Origin: Owenia fusiformis
Taxonomy: Eukaryota; Annelida; Polychaeta; Sabellida; Oweniidae
NCBI GenBank assembly: GCA_903813345.2
Contig: CAIIXF020000001.1
Span: 45,961,885-46,025,884, forward strand
Length of the DNA stretch: 64,000 bases
Reading direction: 5' to 3'
The notes under the pieces: generated by a model
The model's input: only the letters and a program-made list of their open reading frames with translations
Told to the model about the DNA's origin: nothing
The model's database searches: none
Program-made: the position numbers and the translations under genes
Shown: one piece after another, positions 12,401-23,300 of the stretch
How the letters are laid out: every line of letters starts with the position of its first letter
Position numbering within the stretch: the stretch's first letter is position 1

Positions 12401-15400
12401 TCTGACAAACCACTTCTCGTAAAAGATCACCAGTTTGGTCTTCCAATTAAAAATATAGTATTCCACAAATCCACGGACCTGGTTTTATCACAAGATAGCA
12501 GAATTTTAAAACTATGGGACAGAAATACGGTATGTAGGCCCATTATTGATAATTTCCCAAGTTCAATAGCCCACTCTCAGTCTGCTATGAATCGTGGATT
12601 GTATTAATTTATCAAGGAACAATTGGGAGAGGAGGTAACGTCTTCCATGTAGATAAGTGACATCCACTCAGAGCAGTAATTTGTCTGACAATTACTTACA
12701 TTGATGACATTGCCTCTCAGTACTAGCTCCAGTCTAGTATTGCTAACCTCAACCTGGTGTTGGTATCTGAAGAATATTGGGAATCATGCTTCATAAATGC
12801 CATGGACCAATATAATGGTTTTAGGGAAATCAGGAAATTACCTCTTGACATATATATTTTCAGATTGTGTATTAGTAGTTGTAGTGTACTCATACTGATC
12901 TGACTTTATTACATGTTTTCTGTATTTTACCAGGGTAAAGCATACACGTCTATAGAGCCAGGTACAGTGCTGACAGACATGTGTGTTGTTGAGAACTCAG
13001 GAATGGTGTTTATGGCTAATGAAGCTCCAAAGATGCTCACATACTATATTCCAGTAAGGCATTATTTATATTGAATAAATGATTGTACTGAACACTGAAT
13101 GATGACTAATATCTACTTGTAAACATACCATCTGAGTGTCTTAGATGTTAATGTACTTTGTAAGGATGTTGGCAGTTTGTTTTAGCCACATTGGTTTCAA
13201 GTTTTTTATTTAACCAAAATAATTTGATATTTTTTGTTTAGTCACTAGGTCCTGCTCCAAAGTGGTGCCACTTCTTGGATAGTCTGACTGAAGAACTGGA
13301 GGAGAACCCTACTCCTACAGGTAAACTATTACCCTCAGCAACAGTGATTGTCAGGTTTTAAACTCTTTACATGTACCGTGAGTTCTCTGAACTTGCTGAA
13401 CCAATCAAAACCCATCATTCTTTAAGGACGGTTCACTTTATATAAATGAATAAAATAGCATTGCTCTATGGTGCTCTCTGATTGGTCGAATTGTAAAATG
13501 ATCATTCCTTGTAATATGTTAGATGACTTTTATCGAACTCAGGCTACTTTTCATGTTGGGATATGCAATCTCTCATTAGTCTCATTCTTATTATCCCATA
13601 CCATGTTTGATAACAATAAATACTATCATGTGTAGCCATTTCCAGGAAATGTTAAAATGATATCCATTGTTGAATGTCAGAGCATTGAATAGTCATGTCT
13701 TATCTAAATATTTAATGCCATTATTAAACATCAGTTCCTGTAATATTCATGCGACTGGTAAATACAGTAACTTTCAAAATATTTGAACAACAAACAGCCA
13801 ATCATAAACTTTTCTGACCTTTAAATAACCAATGGCAAAACATAAACTATTTTCAATTTTTTGAATAACCAATAAGTAATCATAGACCATCATTTTGTAG
13901 TGTATGATGACTACAAGTTTGTGACGAGGACAGAGCTAGACAGTCTTGGCTTGGCACATTTGATTGGTTCAAGTCTACTAAAAGCATACATGCATGGTTA
14001 CTTCATGGATATTCGACTCTATAATAAGGTGAGTTGTGATACAAGTAAAGGTAGAAAACGTGGAGTGAGTAAATAATTATGGGTGACTTCCTCAGAAAAT
14101 TTAAGATGTTCAAATAAAGTCATGATCCTTAACAATATCGTAAAATAATCCTGTTTCACATATTTGAATTTTTATGTCACCACCAGAAGTGGTGACATAT
14201 TGTTATAGTCTCCAACTTTTTAATGGATGGCATTCAGCAGTTGGATTTCATCATTTGGCGTCTGTAATGAATGTAACAGATGGGAGGTGGTAACATTTTG
14301 TATGTTTAATGGCTCGTTCATTCTATATTTGGAAATATATTGACTAATTTACTTGTGCTTTGATATTACCCAGAAAAAGTTTTTAATCATGTCAATTTTA
14401 CACTTAAAGCTTTAGTAATCTTGTTGTATGAAAATATAAAAGTAATGTATGTCGTAATATTGCTTTTTAGAGCATGCAATGTGCGGGTTTAAACCACTTA
14501 CGCTATTAGGGTTGCATAATTGTCTTCTGGTAATACATGGGATGTTGTACCAAAACAAGTACAATAAGTAATGTACTCGTATAATGTATCTCATTTACTG
14601 ATACAAAAGTCTTAAAAGATACACATACATACTCGTACAACAAATTATTTACTTAATCATTTCCAGGCTAAATCCATATCAGATCCATTTGCCTATGAGG
14701 AATACAGGAGGAGTAAGATTAGGGAGAAAATTGAAGAAGCACGTGCTAATCGTGTTAAGGTTAAGGTAAAGCACTTCTTACATTAATAAGAACTATTAAT
14801 TATCTTATAAAAAAATGTTGAAATTATGAAAATTGCATAATTTGATTAACTTTGCAGCTTCTGCAATTGAATTGTATTACAATCACAAAATCAAAGTAGA
14901 ATAAATTAAGATAATTCACTGTACTTGAAATAAATTTTCTTACAAAATATACTACATACATGTACATATATAACATGTGTTAATTGGACGCTATTTCAGA
15001 AACTTCCTAAAGTAAACCGTGCCTTAGCAGAGAAATTGATCGATCAAGAAGCCGACGAGCAGAGCAAACCAAAGAAAAAGGTATTTTATGATAACTGTTC
15101 AATCTCATAGAAGTTTATTATTCTGTGCTCTCCAATCCTACTATTGGTGAAATATATAAACATAAGTGTAGCCAGCTTTTAGGCATGCAAGCTTTATTAT
15201 TTGACATTTTTTACTGAAACTGAAGATTCTGTTCCAAAGAAGTACACTGTTGGTCAAATATTTTGGATATAGGGCATTTTGCAAAAATTAGTATATTGTC
15301 TTTATTATGAAAATTATAAATTTTTATTGCATGAAAATATGCGAGAGTGATTGTTCTACATTGTCCAGTTGTATATTGTGTTTCCAGAAGGAAGCAGCCA

Positions 15401-18400
15401 CACTGCTACAGGATGATCGGTTCAGTGCAATGTTTAAGAATCCTGACTTCCAAGTGGATCCAGAGAGTGAGGACTACAAACTTCTCAACCCAGTTGTCTC
15501 TAAATTAGAGAAGTCCCGCCAGAAAAAAGCACAGAGAATCGTAGAGGCGGAGGCCCACCAAGATGATGATGATGTGAGTAAAGACTTCTTATTCCAATAA
15601 TTGGTTGATGTGAAGTAAAACATAAAATATACATTTGAAGAATTATTAGAATCAAATGTGAATTGACCACTTCCCATTGACAAACAACTTATAAATCTGA
15701 ACACATTATAAACAGTCTCATCCTATTTGTAAATGTCAGAACTTCAAACGATAAAATCATGCAATATTTTAACCAGATTCAAACATTCTGTTCATTAGTT
15801 TATACTCAAATAGTGGTGTCAATTAACCGCTTGAGCATTAACCGGTTAACTGGGTTTTTTTACCGGTTAAAGTCGGTTAACCGGCGGGAAATTTGAACTG
15901 ATAATTTCAAATGAAATCTTCATCTTCGATCTTGAAAGTTGAAACAAATTGGAAAAATGATATATCGGCGTTTATTTTTTATGTTCGTCAAGCTTTACTC
16001 TATTCTATGTAAGTAAGCGCGGGAAAGCAATGTGGCAGGGATTAAAGTTGCTGATTGGATGTTTGTAAGGAATTATCGGACCTATCACATGTATGAGTAG
16101 CTCACATGAAACTGACGCTTGAAAAACAAACAGATTAAAATGCAAAGTAAGGGTGGGAAAGCAATATGGGAGGGATTAAAGTTGCTGATTGGATGTTTGT
16201 AAAGAGTTATAGGACTTATGACATGTATGAGTAGCTTACGTGAAACTGACACCATAAAACCAAACGGATTAGCATGCAAAATAAGCGCGGGAAATCACAG
16301 AATTATACACGGTCAACTAACCGCCCATAAAAACACAGACCGGTCAAGGCATTATCGGCGGTTAACCGGTTAACTGGTTAATACTTGACACCTCTATACT
16401 CAAAACGAGGGGTTGCGAGGCTCAGTCCCCACTGGGGTGGATTGACTTTTTCATATGAGCCCTTAGTATAGGATTTCATTCTGTGTTTTCATTAACCAGT
16501 TAGAATTGTGCATCCTATTTGAACAACAACAGAGAATAGTCTTGCTTTATAAGCACCCGCTCTGGCTCAGTGGCAGAGTCAAGGTTACCAATATCGCTTT
16601 GCCCCGGGTTCGATTCCCGGTTCAGACAAGTTTGTTTGTGCGTTATGTAATTCTGGGTGTTTGACTGAGTGGTTCACGACTCGTATAAAAGGCTGTGGTG
16701 TGTACCTGTATGTCTGTGTACCTGTGCAGTGTGCACACAAAATAACACAGGGCTCCTCAAAATCATGCAGTTTTTCACCATTCTGACCATTTTTTGTATG
16801 ATTTTTGGCCAAATTTGCCAAAGTGAACCCCCCCTAGAATTTTAGGGAAAAGTGAACCCCCCCTTGGAAAATTCTGGCTACGGGCCTGGCTCCTCCAAGG
16901 AGGGGTTTCTGGCTCTATCATCGAGTTTAAAATACGTAAAATACGAAATATGCCAATGAGGTATTGCTCGCCAAATATGGCGGTAACCAAGATATAATAA
17001 TATGATATACAGTAATACACTTACAATGTACATCAGCCAATTTGCTTTACTCCAATGTAAGATTGTTTGTTTTTTCAGGAAAGGGAGGGTAAAGCAAGTT
17101 CAGATGAAGATAGCTCAGACGATGAACATACATGGGCACAAGAGGTAATACATAAGTTAACTTTTCTCTGTCTCCAAATTAATTATTTTTGATTGATATT
17201 CTACTCCAAAATACTTCAAATTGAAGTCAGGAATTTAATAACAAAGAAAGCATAAAGTATAGAATACTCTGTGAATTTCAAAGAACTGATCATTACTGTA
17301 TCTATAGTTTATTGTATTTTATATCTATATATTATTTTGTATCTTATATTTTAATATGTCAACTTTGAATCTATGAGATTAGAATATAAATGATTAAACT
17401 AATAGGAATGCATACTTGTTGTTCAATAATATTGTTGTTGTAAAACCTGTCTTAGTGAACACCTCTCTAGTGAACACCTGTCTTAAGTGGACACCCTTTC
17501 CCAGCACATACTCTATTGACTTCTGTATAAATTACCCTCTCTGTACTGAACAGCTACCAACACTGGATATTTTTTTCTCGGCAAAAAAATGTTCAATAGG
17601 TTTTTACACAGGTTTTTACTGTAAGTAGTGTAATTCTACTTATCGTATGATCTGTAAAATGAAGCCTTCTGATTGGTCAGTTCTCGTGCTGTATTGCTAT
17701 TGAGATTGTCCCCGTTGATCATCTCCGTCGCAATACAGAAAATATTGGTATGGAGGGGACAATCTCAGTAGCAATACAGAGGATCACACGATAAAAACGT
17801 TATTGAATGATTTGAAGTGCAATACAGTATATATTCTTCGTCTCGTTCCAATACGGAATTTCTTGAGCAGAATATATCCTGTATTGCACTTCAAATAATT
17901 CAATAACTATAATGTACTACTACTAGGTGAAGCAACAATACAGACAGGTTCAACAGGAAGCTAAGTTACAACGTAAACAAGAATGGCAGGAAAGGCAGGA
18001 GAAATTGAAATTCTTTGAAATTAAAGATGGTACTGAGTTCAAGGGAATAAAAGATAAATCTCAAAAACGAAAACAAACAAAGTAAGTTTTAATCACATGC
18101 TCAAATTGTCTTGTTTACTGAAGAGTTGTCTGTTCCAACTTAAATTATAAATGGAATTAGTCAAACTTTTATTCAACGTTTTTCAGAATAATGCCCATTT
18201 GTCATATACTTACAATAACATAACAAACTCTAAGTATATACAAGTTGAATTTTCAGTTAAAATCCCAGTCTTATGTAAAGAGATAAAGCATGTTGTGACT
18301 TTGTTTACTCCAGGAGAAGTCTTGGTGATAGGCTGAAAAGTGAGGGTGATTCTGATATAGTGAGGCAAACAGGAACATCACATGGTGCCAGAGAGATGAC

Positions 18401-18925
18401 CTTTACACTGAAAAAGGCAAGCCTTCTTTTTATTTTTGGATATACTTAATTTGCCATACTAACAAAGCTTACAAAGTGTTCCAAAAAAATGACTGCAGAC
18501 ACCTTATTAAAGATATGTTCAAATTTTCCCGGTATATGTTTTATTCTTTCTGTGATGGCAGCTATGCACTTTTTAGACATCGGATGGAGCATGACTTAGC
18601 TACTACCAAATATGCAATGTTTTTCCAATTTTATGACTTGCACAGACCTGGGGATAATTCAAAAATATGAAGTTACCTGTATGTTAATAATAACTTGATT
18701 CACAAACTAAAGCCAGTTGAGAGCCTGGAAGTGAATTCCATTCAAACTAGCCTATTGAATTCATTTGCTGACACATTTTTATTCCAGAGTGATAAGGAGA
18801 AAACTAAGAAAATGGAGATGCAGCAACATCATGCAGAGAGACGGAAAATACGAAGATCTGCTCATGAAATAACAAAGACTTCTAAGCCTCAACCTAAGTA
18901 CTGGATGGGAAAGAAAGTATCATAA
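3427..18925 (+). CDS. NOL10: Nucleolar protein 10 (WD40, ribosome biogenesis)
   Basis: Complete 20-exon gene, 686 aa (human 688 aa). Exons: 3427-3492, 6317-6362, 6795-6893, 7139-7254, 8049-8185, 8443-8508, 8901-8961, 11333-11418, 11780-11858, 12380-12529, 12934-13053, 13242-13320, 13901-14028, 14667-14765, 15000-15080, 15388-15573, 17079-17144, 17927-18081, 18314-18416, 18788-18925. All junctions keep frame. It starts [20 protein letters not shown] and carries [51 protein letters not shown] and [11 protein letters not shown], the most conserved blocks of NOL10. The N-terminal two thirds form the beta-propeller. The C-terminal third is lysine/glutamate-rich with [18 protein letters not shown] and an acidic serine run. 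The family (yeast Enp2) acts in the nucleolus in 18S rRNA/40S maturation. The intron after exon 19 uses a GC donor. Confidence 0.96.
5506..5828. mobile_element. Non-autonomous element with GGCGGATCTGGG termini
   Basis: The left end GGCGGATCTGGG (followed by poly-G) is mirrored at the right end by CCCAGATCCGCC. The interior is a run of near-repeats of GGGCCTTTTTTGG/AAAATTTTGGGC. A related, shorter copy with GGGGGG...AGATCCGCCC lies at 57,993-58,134. No target duplication was resolved. Confidence 0.55.
9366..9975. mobile_element. Foldback MITE with TTAA target duplication
   Basis: The element is 9,370-9,971 (602 bp) and is flanked by TTAA at 9,366-9,369 and 9,972-9,975. It starts AGGAATATTCCTTGGCAGAC and ends in the reverse complement AGGAATATTCCT. 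The inverted arms extend about 200 bp each, sharing GTAGCTATAA, TTTAGCAAAACATG and GGAAGTGATGTCATC/GATGACATCACTTCC blocks. TTAA targets are typical of piggyBac-type elements; no transposase is present. It sits in NOL10 intron 7. Confidence 0.85.
12176..12320 (+). repeat. CACCA/GTGGTGACATA dispersed repeat, copy 1
   Basis: In NOL10 intron 9. Begins GTCACCATCCCAAGTGGTGACATA, i.e. a small hairpin, then TTATAGTCTTCAAC, TGGATGG and TTGGTGTCTGTA blocks. A second copy lies at 14,174-14,320 and related tandem units at 29,970-30,560. The family is not recognised. Confidence 0.6.
14174..14320 (+). repeat. CACCA/GTGGTGACATA dispersed repeat, copy 2
   Basis: In NOL10 intron 13. Starts TGTCACCACCAGAAGTGGTG, followed by ACATATTGTTATAGTCTCCAAC and TTTGGCGTCTGTAATG. 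It aligns by eye with 12,176-12,320 over about 140 bp in the same orientation. Confidence 0.65.
15803..16404. mobile_element. hAT-type MITE with 8-bp target duplication
   Basis: The element spans 15,811-16,396 (586 bp). It starts TAGTGGTGTCAATTAACC and ends GGTTAATACTTGACACCTCTA, imperfect inverted termini. The flanks carry an identical 8-bp duplication, TACTCAAA, at 15,803-15,810 and 16,397-16,404, as expected for hAT elements. The interior holds a tandem duplication of about 130 bp (units near 16,015 and 16,148, each with GGGATTAAAGTTGCTGATTG). There is no transposase. Confidence 0.88.
16556..16760 (+). repeat. tRNA-derived SINE
   Basis: An A-box-like TGGCTCAGTGG at 16,563-16,573 and a consensus B box GGTTCGATTCC at 16,607-16,617 have tRNA-like spacing. 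The T arm pairs perfectly (CCGGG with CCCGG). The would-be acceptor strands (CCCGCTC and TTCAGAC) do not pair, so it is not a working tRNA gene. A non-tRNA body follows with TGTGTACCTGTATGTCTGTG. The 3' end is uncertain. It lies in NOL10 intron 16. Confidence 0.7.
16800..16892 (-). repeat. CCGTAGCCAG-type element fragment
   Basis: Contains two near-identical blocks, AAAGTGAACCCCCCCTAGAA and AAAGTGAACCCCCCCTTGGA, then ATTCTGGCTACGGGCCTGG. In reverse complement the end matches the element at 2,240. It is a dispersed repeat of unknown class. Confidence 0.5.
17438..17629. mobile_element. Small MITE, GTAAAACCTGT family, copy 1
   Basis: Left end GTAAAACCTGTCTTAGTGAACACC, right end ACAGGTTTTTACTGTA; about 190 bp in NOL10 intron 17. 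Copies or relatives lie at 46,524-46,706 (opposite orientation, sharing GGACACCC and GTGAACACCTCTCT blocks) and 22,916-23,048. Confidence 0.6.
17689..17908. repeat. Two adjacent hairpins before NOL10 exon 18
   Basis: Hairpin 1: arms 17,689-17,713 and 17,755-17,779 pair at 24 of 25 positions (CTGTATTGCTATTGAGATTG start). Hairpin 2: arms 17,799-17,837 and 17,870-17,908 are near-perfect inverted copies starting GTTATTGAATGATTTGAAGT. The last arm ends 18 bases before the exon 18 acceptor at 17,926. Confidence 0.75.
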
Positions 18926-19037
18926 CACAGAGATTTGACTAGTTCTACTACATGTATTTAGGGTGAATGAAGATCCAGTTATAATGTGATCCATGTCTCC
19001 TCTGTCTCAGCGCTTGCGGCTTATCTTATTTATTTTG

Positions 19038-19047
19038 AATAAATAAA
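19038..19047 (+). terminator. Poly(A) signals of NOL10
   Basis: Two overlapping AATAAA hexamers (19,038-19,043 and 19,042-19,047) lie about 115 bp after the NOL10 stop codon. More AATAAA-like sites follow near 19,275-19,300. Confidence 0.6.
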
Positions 19048-19299
19048 GAAGTGTTATCATTGAGACAAGAGAAGTTCTTTGAAAAGTTGATGTAAAGGTG
19101 TTTTAGTGGATATGTATGATGCAATAGAGGCATTTCTAGAAGTACAAATGTTGATAATTTAATGTGTTTCAATGCACTTGTATTGAAAATCGGAGCAAAT
19201 GTGACATAGGAATAATTGCTGTATACACTATAAATACCGTTTATGACGGTACTGTTTATATGATCATGAGTATGAATAAATATTAAATAAATGAAATAA

Positions 19300-20387
19300 A
19301 AGTATTATGTGATTTAATTATTCTATGCAAGTCAAATATTAATGCAATGCCTTGTCGAACCAATCAAGGAATAAAGTAAGAAGCCGTTCTAACGACATTT
19401 GGCCTCTAGTAGATATGATACAGAGGAACTTAAAATACTATTTCAAAATTGAGCATAATGTGTGACCTTGACTTGACTTTGACCTCAAAGTAATACGACC
19501 TTATCCTCATGAACATGTAGGGTTACAGCATGGGCATTCAATAGCTATTGAAAGCCCATGGTTACAGTAAAACCTATACACCCGGAATACCTCCCAGTGT
19601 GACAGCGTTTTGGTCCCACTTTTTGATCTGCCATTGGTTTCCATTATGAATACTTTTGGTCATTGCCGGTAATAACTGGGCATAATGTTAAATATATGGG
19701 GCAATGACGTCTGACGAGTTCGAGAGATCTTTAGTAGTGCATGCACAATTTTGACAAAGTGCATGCTTTTAAATAACTCTTAATTTAAAAGATGGCGACA
19801 CTTCTATAAAATAAATGAATCATGTACAACAAACAACTTCGCCATCTTTCATTGCGGTGGTAAATGGTTGATATATAAAAACTTGACAGATCAAAAATAT
19901 TTTTAATAATTTATTGTAAGTTTTGATTTGTTTGAGCTGTTTTTGATGTCTAATGAAAGATAAAGTACTTGTCAATCTTTGGAAATACTATGAAGTTCAA
20001 AAGTATAAGTCTATTTTGCCAAAAAATGTTGAAAATACGCATAGTGAGGCTTTAAGTATTGCATATAATAAATTAATGTAAGTATTTGTCTATATAAAAT
20101 ACGTAACTGTTCAATATAATGGAGTAGGCCAAAAGAAGTTTGAGTTTAATCTTTGAGTTTATCTACTTGACTTTTGTTGATAAAATATAAACTGACTTGC
20201 CGGATGACCTTATTTTGAGATAACTCTGTACTAAGTTAATGAATGAAAAATAGACAGTCTTTACCCATAATACAAAATGCACTTTATCTATTTTATTCTA
20301 ATTCAAGCTTACATGTAATCACATCATGAATCCTTAGTCTAGAAATAAACTTATTCCTACGAGAATAAAATAATCATAAAAGTTTAC
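19300..20387. other. Intergenic interval NOL10 - acyl-CoA dehydrogenase
   Basis: No gene seen. It holds a loopless palindrome at 19,529-19,560 (15 of 16 pairs, CATGGGCATTCAATAG start) next to ACAGTAAAACCTATACACCC, an end resembling the GTAAAACCTGT MITE family. The promoter of the downstream gene must lie here; I see no diagnostic element. Confidence 0.5.
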
Positions 20388-23300
20388 ATGGCTGGTTTGA
20401 GATCACTTCGAGGGATTCTTGGAGTCCCACGTAGAACAAGCCTAGGGCAAAAATGTCTGTTTTCGTATTACCCAGTTAATGACAGCCTCTATGGATTATC
20501 ATCTGAACTCATACAGGTAAGTATAAGATCATTCACATTTACTTGTTCTTTAAGATGAATTTTAAAAGCATTTGCAATTTTTGGAATACATAGTTCTGTA
20601 AATGATAGAAACTAAGCCGCCTGTGGTCATTTGAAACAAAGGAATAGAGTTTCTCCAATTTAAACTAGTATGTATGAACATCTTTCAGCTTCGAGAGACA
20701 GTATTTAACTTTGCCAAGAAGGAGATAGCTCCATACGCTGCAGAGGGAGATGAAAGCAATGCATTTCCTGGCTTCAGAGAGAAGATGTACAAACTGGGAC
20801 AAATGGGGCTACTAGGCATGACCGTTCCAGGTAAACTGACCAAAATTCTAGTCTTGCCAAATAATGAATCCCATCTCCCTCCCTCCTGCCGAGGACGGAG
20901 AAAAGTGAGGGGGTAAAGGATCTTATTGCAACTTTACTAACCTACTGTATGATATCCAATTCAATTTTTCAGCTGAATTTGGAGGTTCTGATGCGGGCTA
21001 TCTGGCTCAATGTATAGCAACAGAAGAACTATCACGGGCATCTGCATCATTTGGAGCATTATATTGCGCACATACAAACCTTTCCATGAACAATATAGTA
21101 CTCAATGGTACCACAGAACAGAAGGAAAGGTTTCTTCCCAAAGTAGGTAGAGTCGTGGTCACGTTCTAATAAAAACCAAATTAAGATAACCGAGGCTTTG
21201 AGATTAAAAGAATATACAAGAGTTCGTTTTTACAATCTCAATTGAAGAATCGTTTTTGTGGATGCTTAGCTGCCCATGGAAGGCATGTATTGCTTAATTT
21301 TGTGATAAACGAGAGTAAATCGGTTTATGAGTATACTGTATCTCAATTTGTGAAAACTTCTAAACTCATAGTTACTGAAAACAAGGTGAGGGAACAGCTG
21401 AACACTAAAACCAGATGATTACCGAACGTTCACTAGAAATATTGCAAATATGACATTTCCTTTATGTTTATTTCATATCTTTTCAAGAAATGTAAATCTA
21501 TACAATTTAACTTATGATTCAAAACTGGTATCTTTGCTCAATTAACTTACAAATGGTATAAAATGGGAATCGAAGTCCCTGTGTAGATATGTTGTTTGAG
21601 TGAATATGTATGCACCTGTATTTCTAGATGTGTTCTGGTGAGTTACTGGGAGCTGTGGCTATAAGTGAGACAACAAGTGGCTCAGATGCCGTCAGTATGA
21701 AATTACATGCAGAACGTCAAGGTATAGGCATACCCCTTAGTTTTTTGAAGTTTTTTTGTTATCTAAAACGGCACAATTTAGTCAACACGATTTTATATAC
21801 CATGTACCTTATTCTCAATTTCAAAACATATACTTAGTGATTTCAAAAAGTGGGGCAACATGTTAATATTAACCTTTTGAAGCTGCTCCGTGAAGTCTAG
21901 TTTTCATGTGCAAAAGAAAAAATCAGAAATCCTGAAGACAAAAACGTTATGCAACATTATGTGGGTGGCACTTTTTGTGTCACCCTGTACCATCTGTAAT
22001 ATTTAACATAGTGTATATAGACCCATAATTTTATAGCTCTGGTGATTTAAACTTTTCAATTTGCAGATGGCAATTATAGGTTGAATGGTACGAAAACTTG
22101 GATATCTAATGGACCAGAAGCAGATATCCTTCTAACTTATGCCACAACCGACTCCACAAAGAAACAGCATGGCATCACAGCATTTATAGTGGAAGCTGTA
22201 AGTATTTATGTACAACAAATAGTTAATATAAACGGCCATGATCTCAACCTGACGAAGGCATTTCAAAAGCATTATAACCGCTAGGATATCATTTGACCCA
22301 CCCCTAGAATTTGTAAACCACCGGTTCCATGAATAAAATCTCCAATTACTCAGGAAAAATTCAGCAGTCAAACACAAAACTTAAATATGTTTTAATTCAC
22401 TGGAATAGTAACTGATTATTGTACACTAATCAGATTCAGAAAAAATTCGATCTGTTTATGCAGGCCTTCAGCGAAAACTCAACTTCCGGAGTCTAATGCC
22501 CCAGTTACATTTGATTTACGGCAACCGTACATCGGTCATAGCTTACCAAAATCGAGAGAAATATGCAGCATTAAATATAGAGATAAGCATTACAATGTAG
22601 ATTTTTTATATGGATTTTATGAAACTACGTCCACCGTGCGCTCGCCGTAGAGCAAATTTGACCGAGGCTTTACATATCAAACCTGGTACTATTAATGTTA
22701 CAGGATAGTCCAGGATTCAACAAAGGGCCACCGTTTGACAAATTAGGTTTGCGGGCCATGGGGATGTGCCAGCTTTTCTTTGATGACTGTATTGTCCCAG
22801 GTAATTGCGTGTCCATCCTTATTTATAAACAATAAGTTAGTTTCTTACTTTTGGGTTCATTAATTTAATATGGTATTACTTAACCTTAGATAAAATACAA
22901 AGTTAGAAGTTTGGAACTACAGTGAACCTAAAGTGGGACACCTATGGAAGTGAAACAATTTTCCATTACATATTGTTAATGTTAAATGAACCTAGTAGTA
23001 AATATTTTAGTAGTACCAACTGTGTTCCACGTACACTGGTTTTACTGTTAAGTTACTGTTAATGTTAAGTTTCAAAAAGCAGAAAATTGCAATTTTAGAA
23101 TCGAACGTTTTGGGAGGTGAGAACAAAGGAGTGTATGTAATGATGCGTGGACTGGACTATGAACGACTTAACCTTGCTGCTCCACCACTCGGGTATATAT
23201 AGTACTTTTGGTAAAAAATAAGTTGTCATATTTCTTTGATGCATTTTAGCTGGGCAGTTTTGTGGAAACCTTTCGATTTATCAAGAATATACGCGTCTCG

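Noticed and set aside
16556-16627. Functional tRNA gene
   Set aside because: A and B boxes and the T arm fit, but the acceptor strands CCCGCTC and TTCAGAC do not pair, and a SINE-like body follows.
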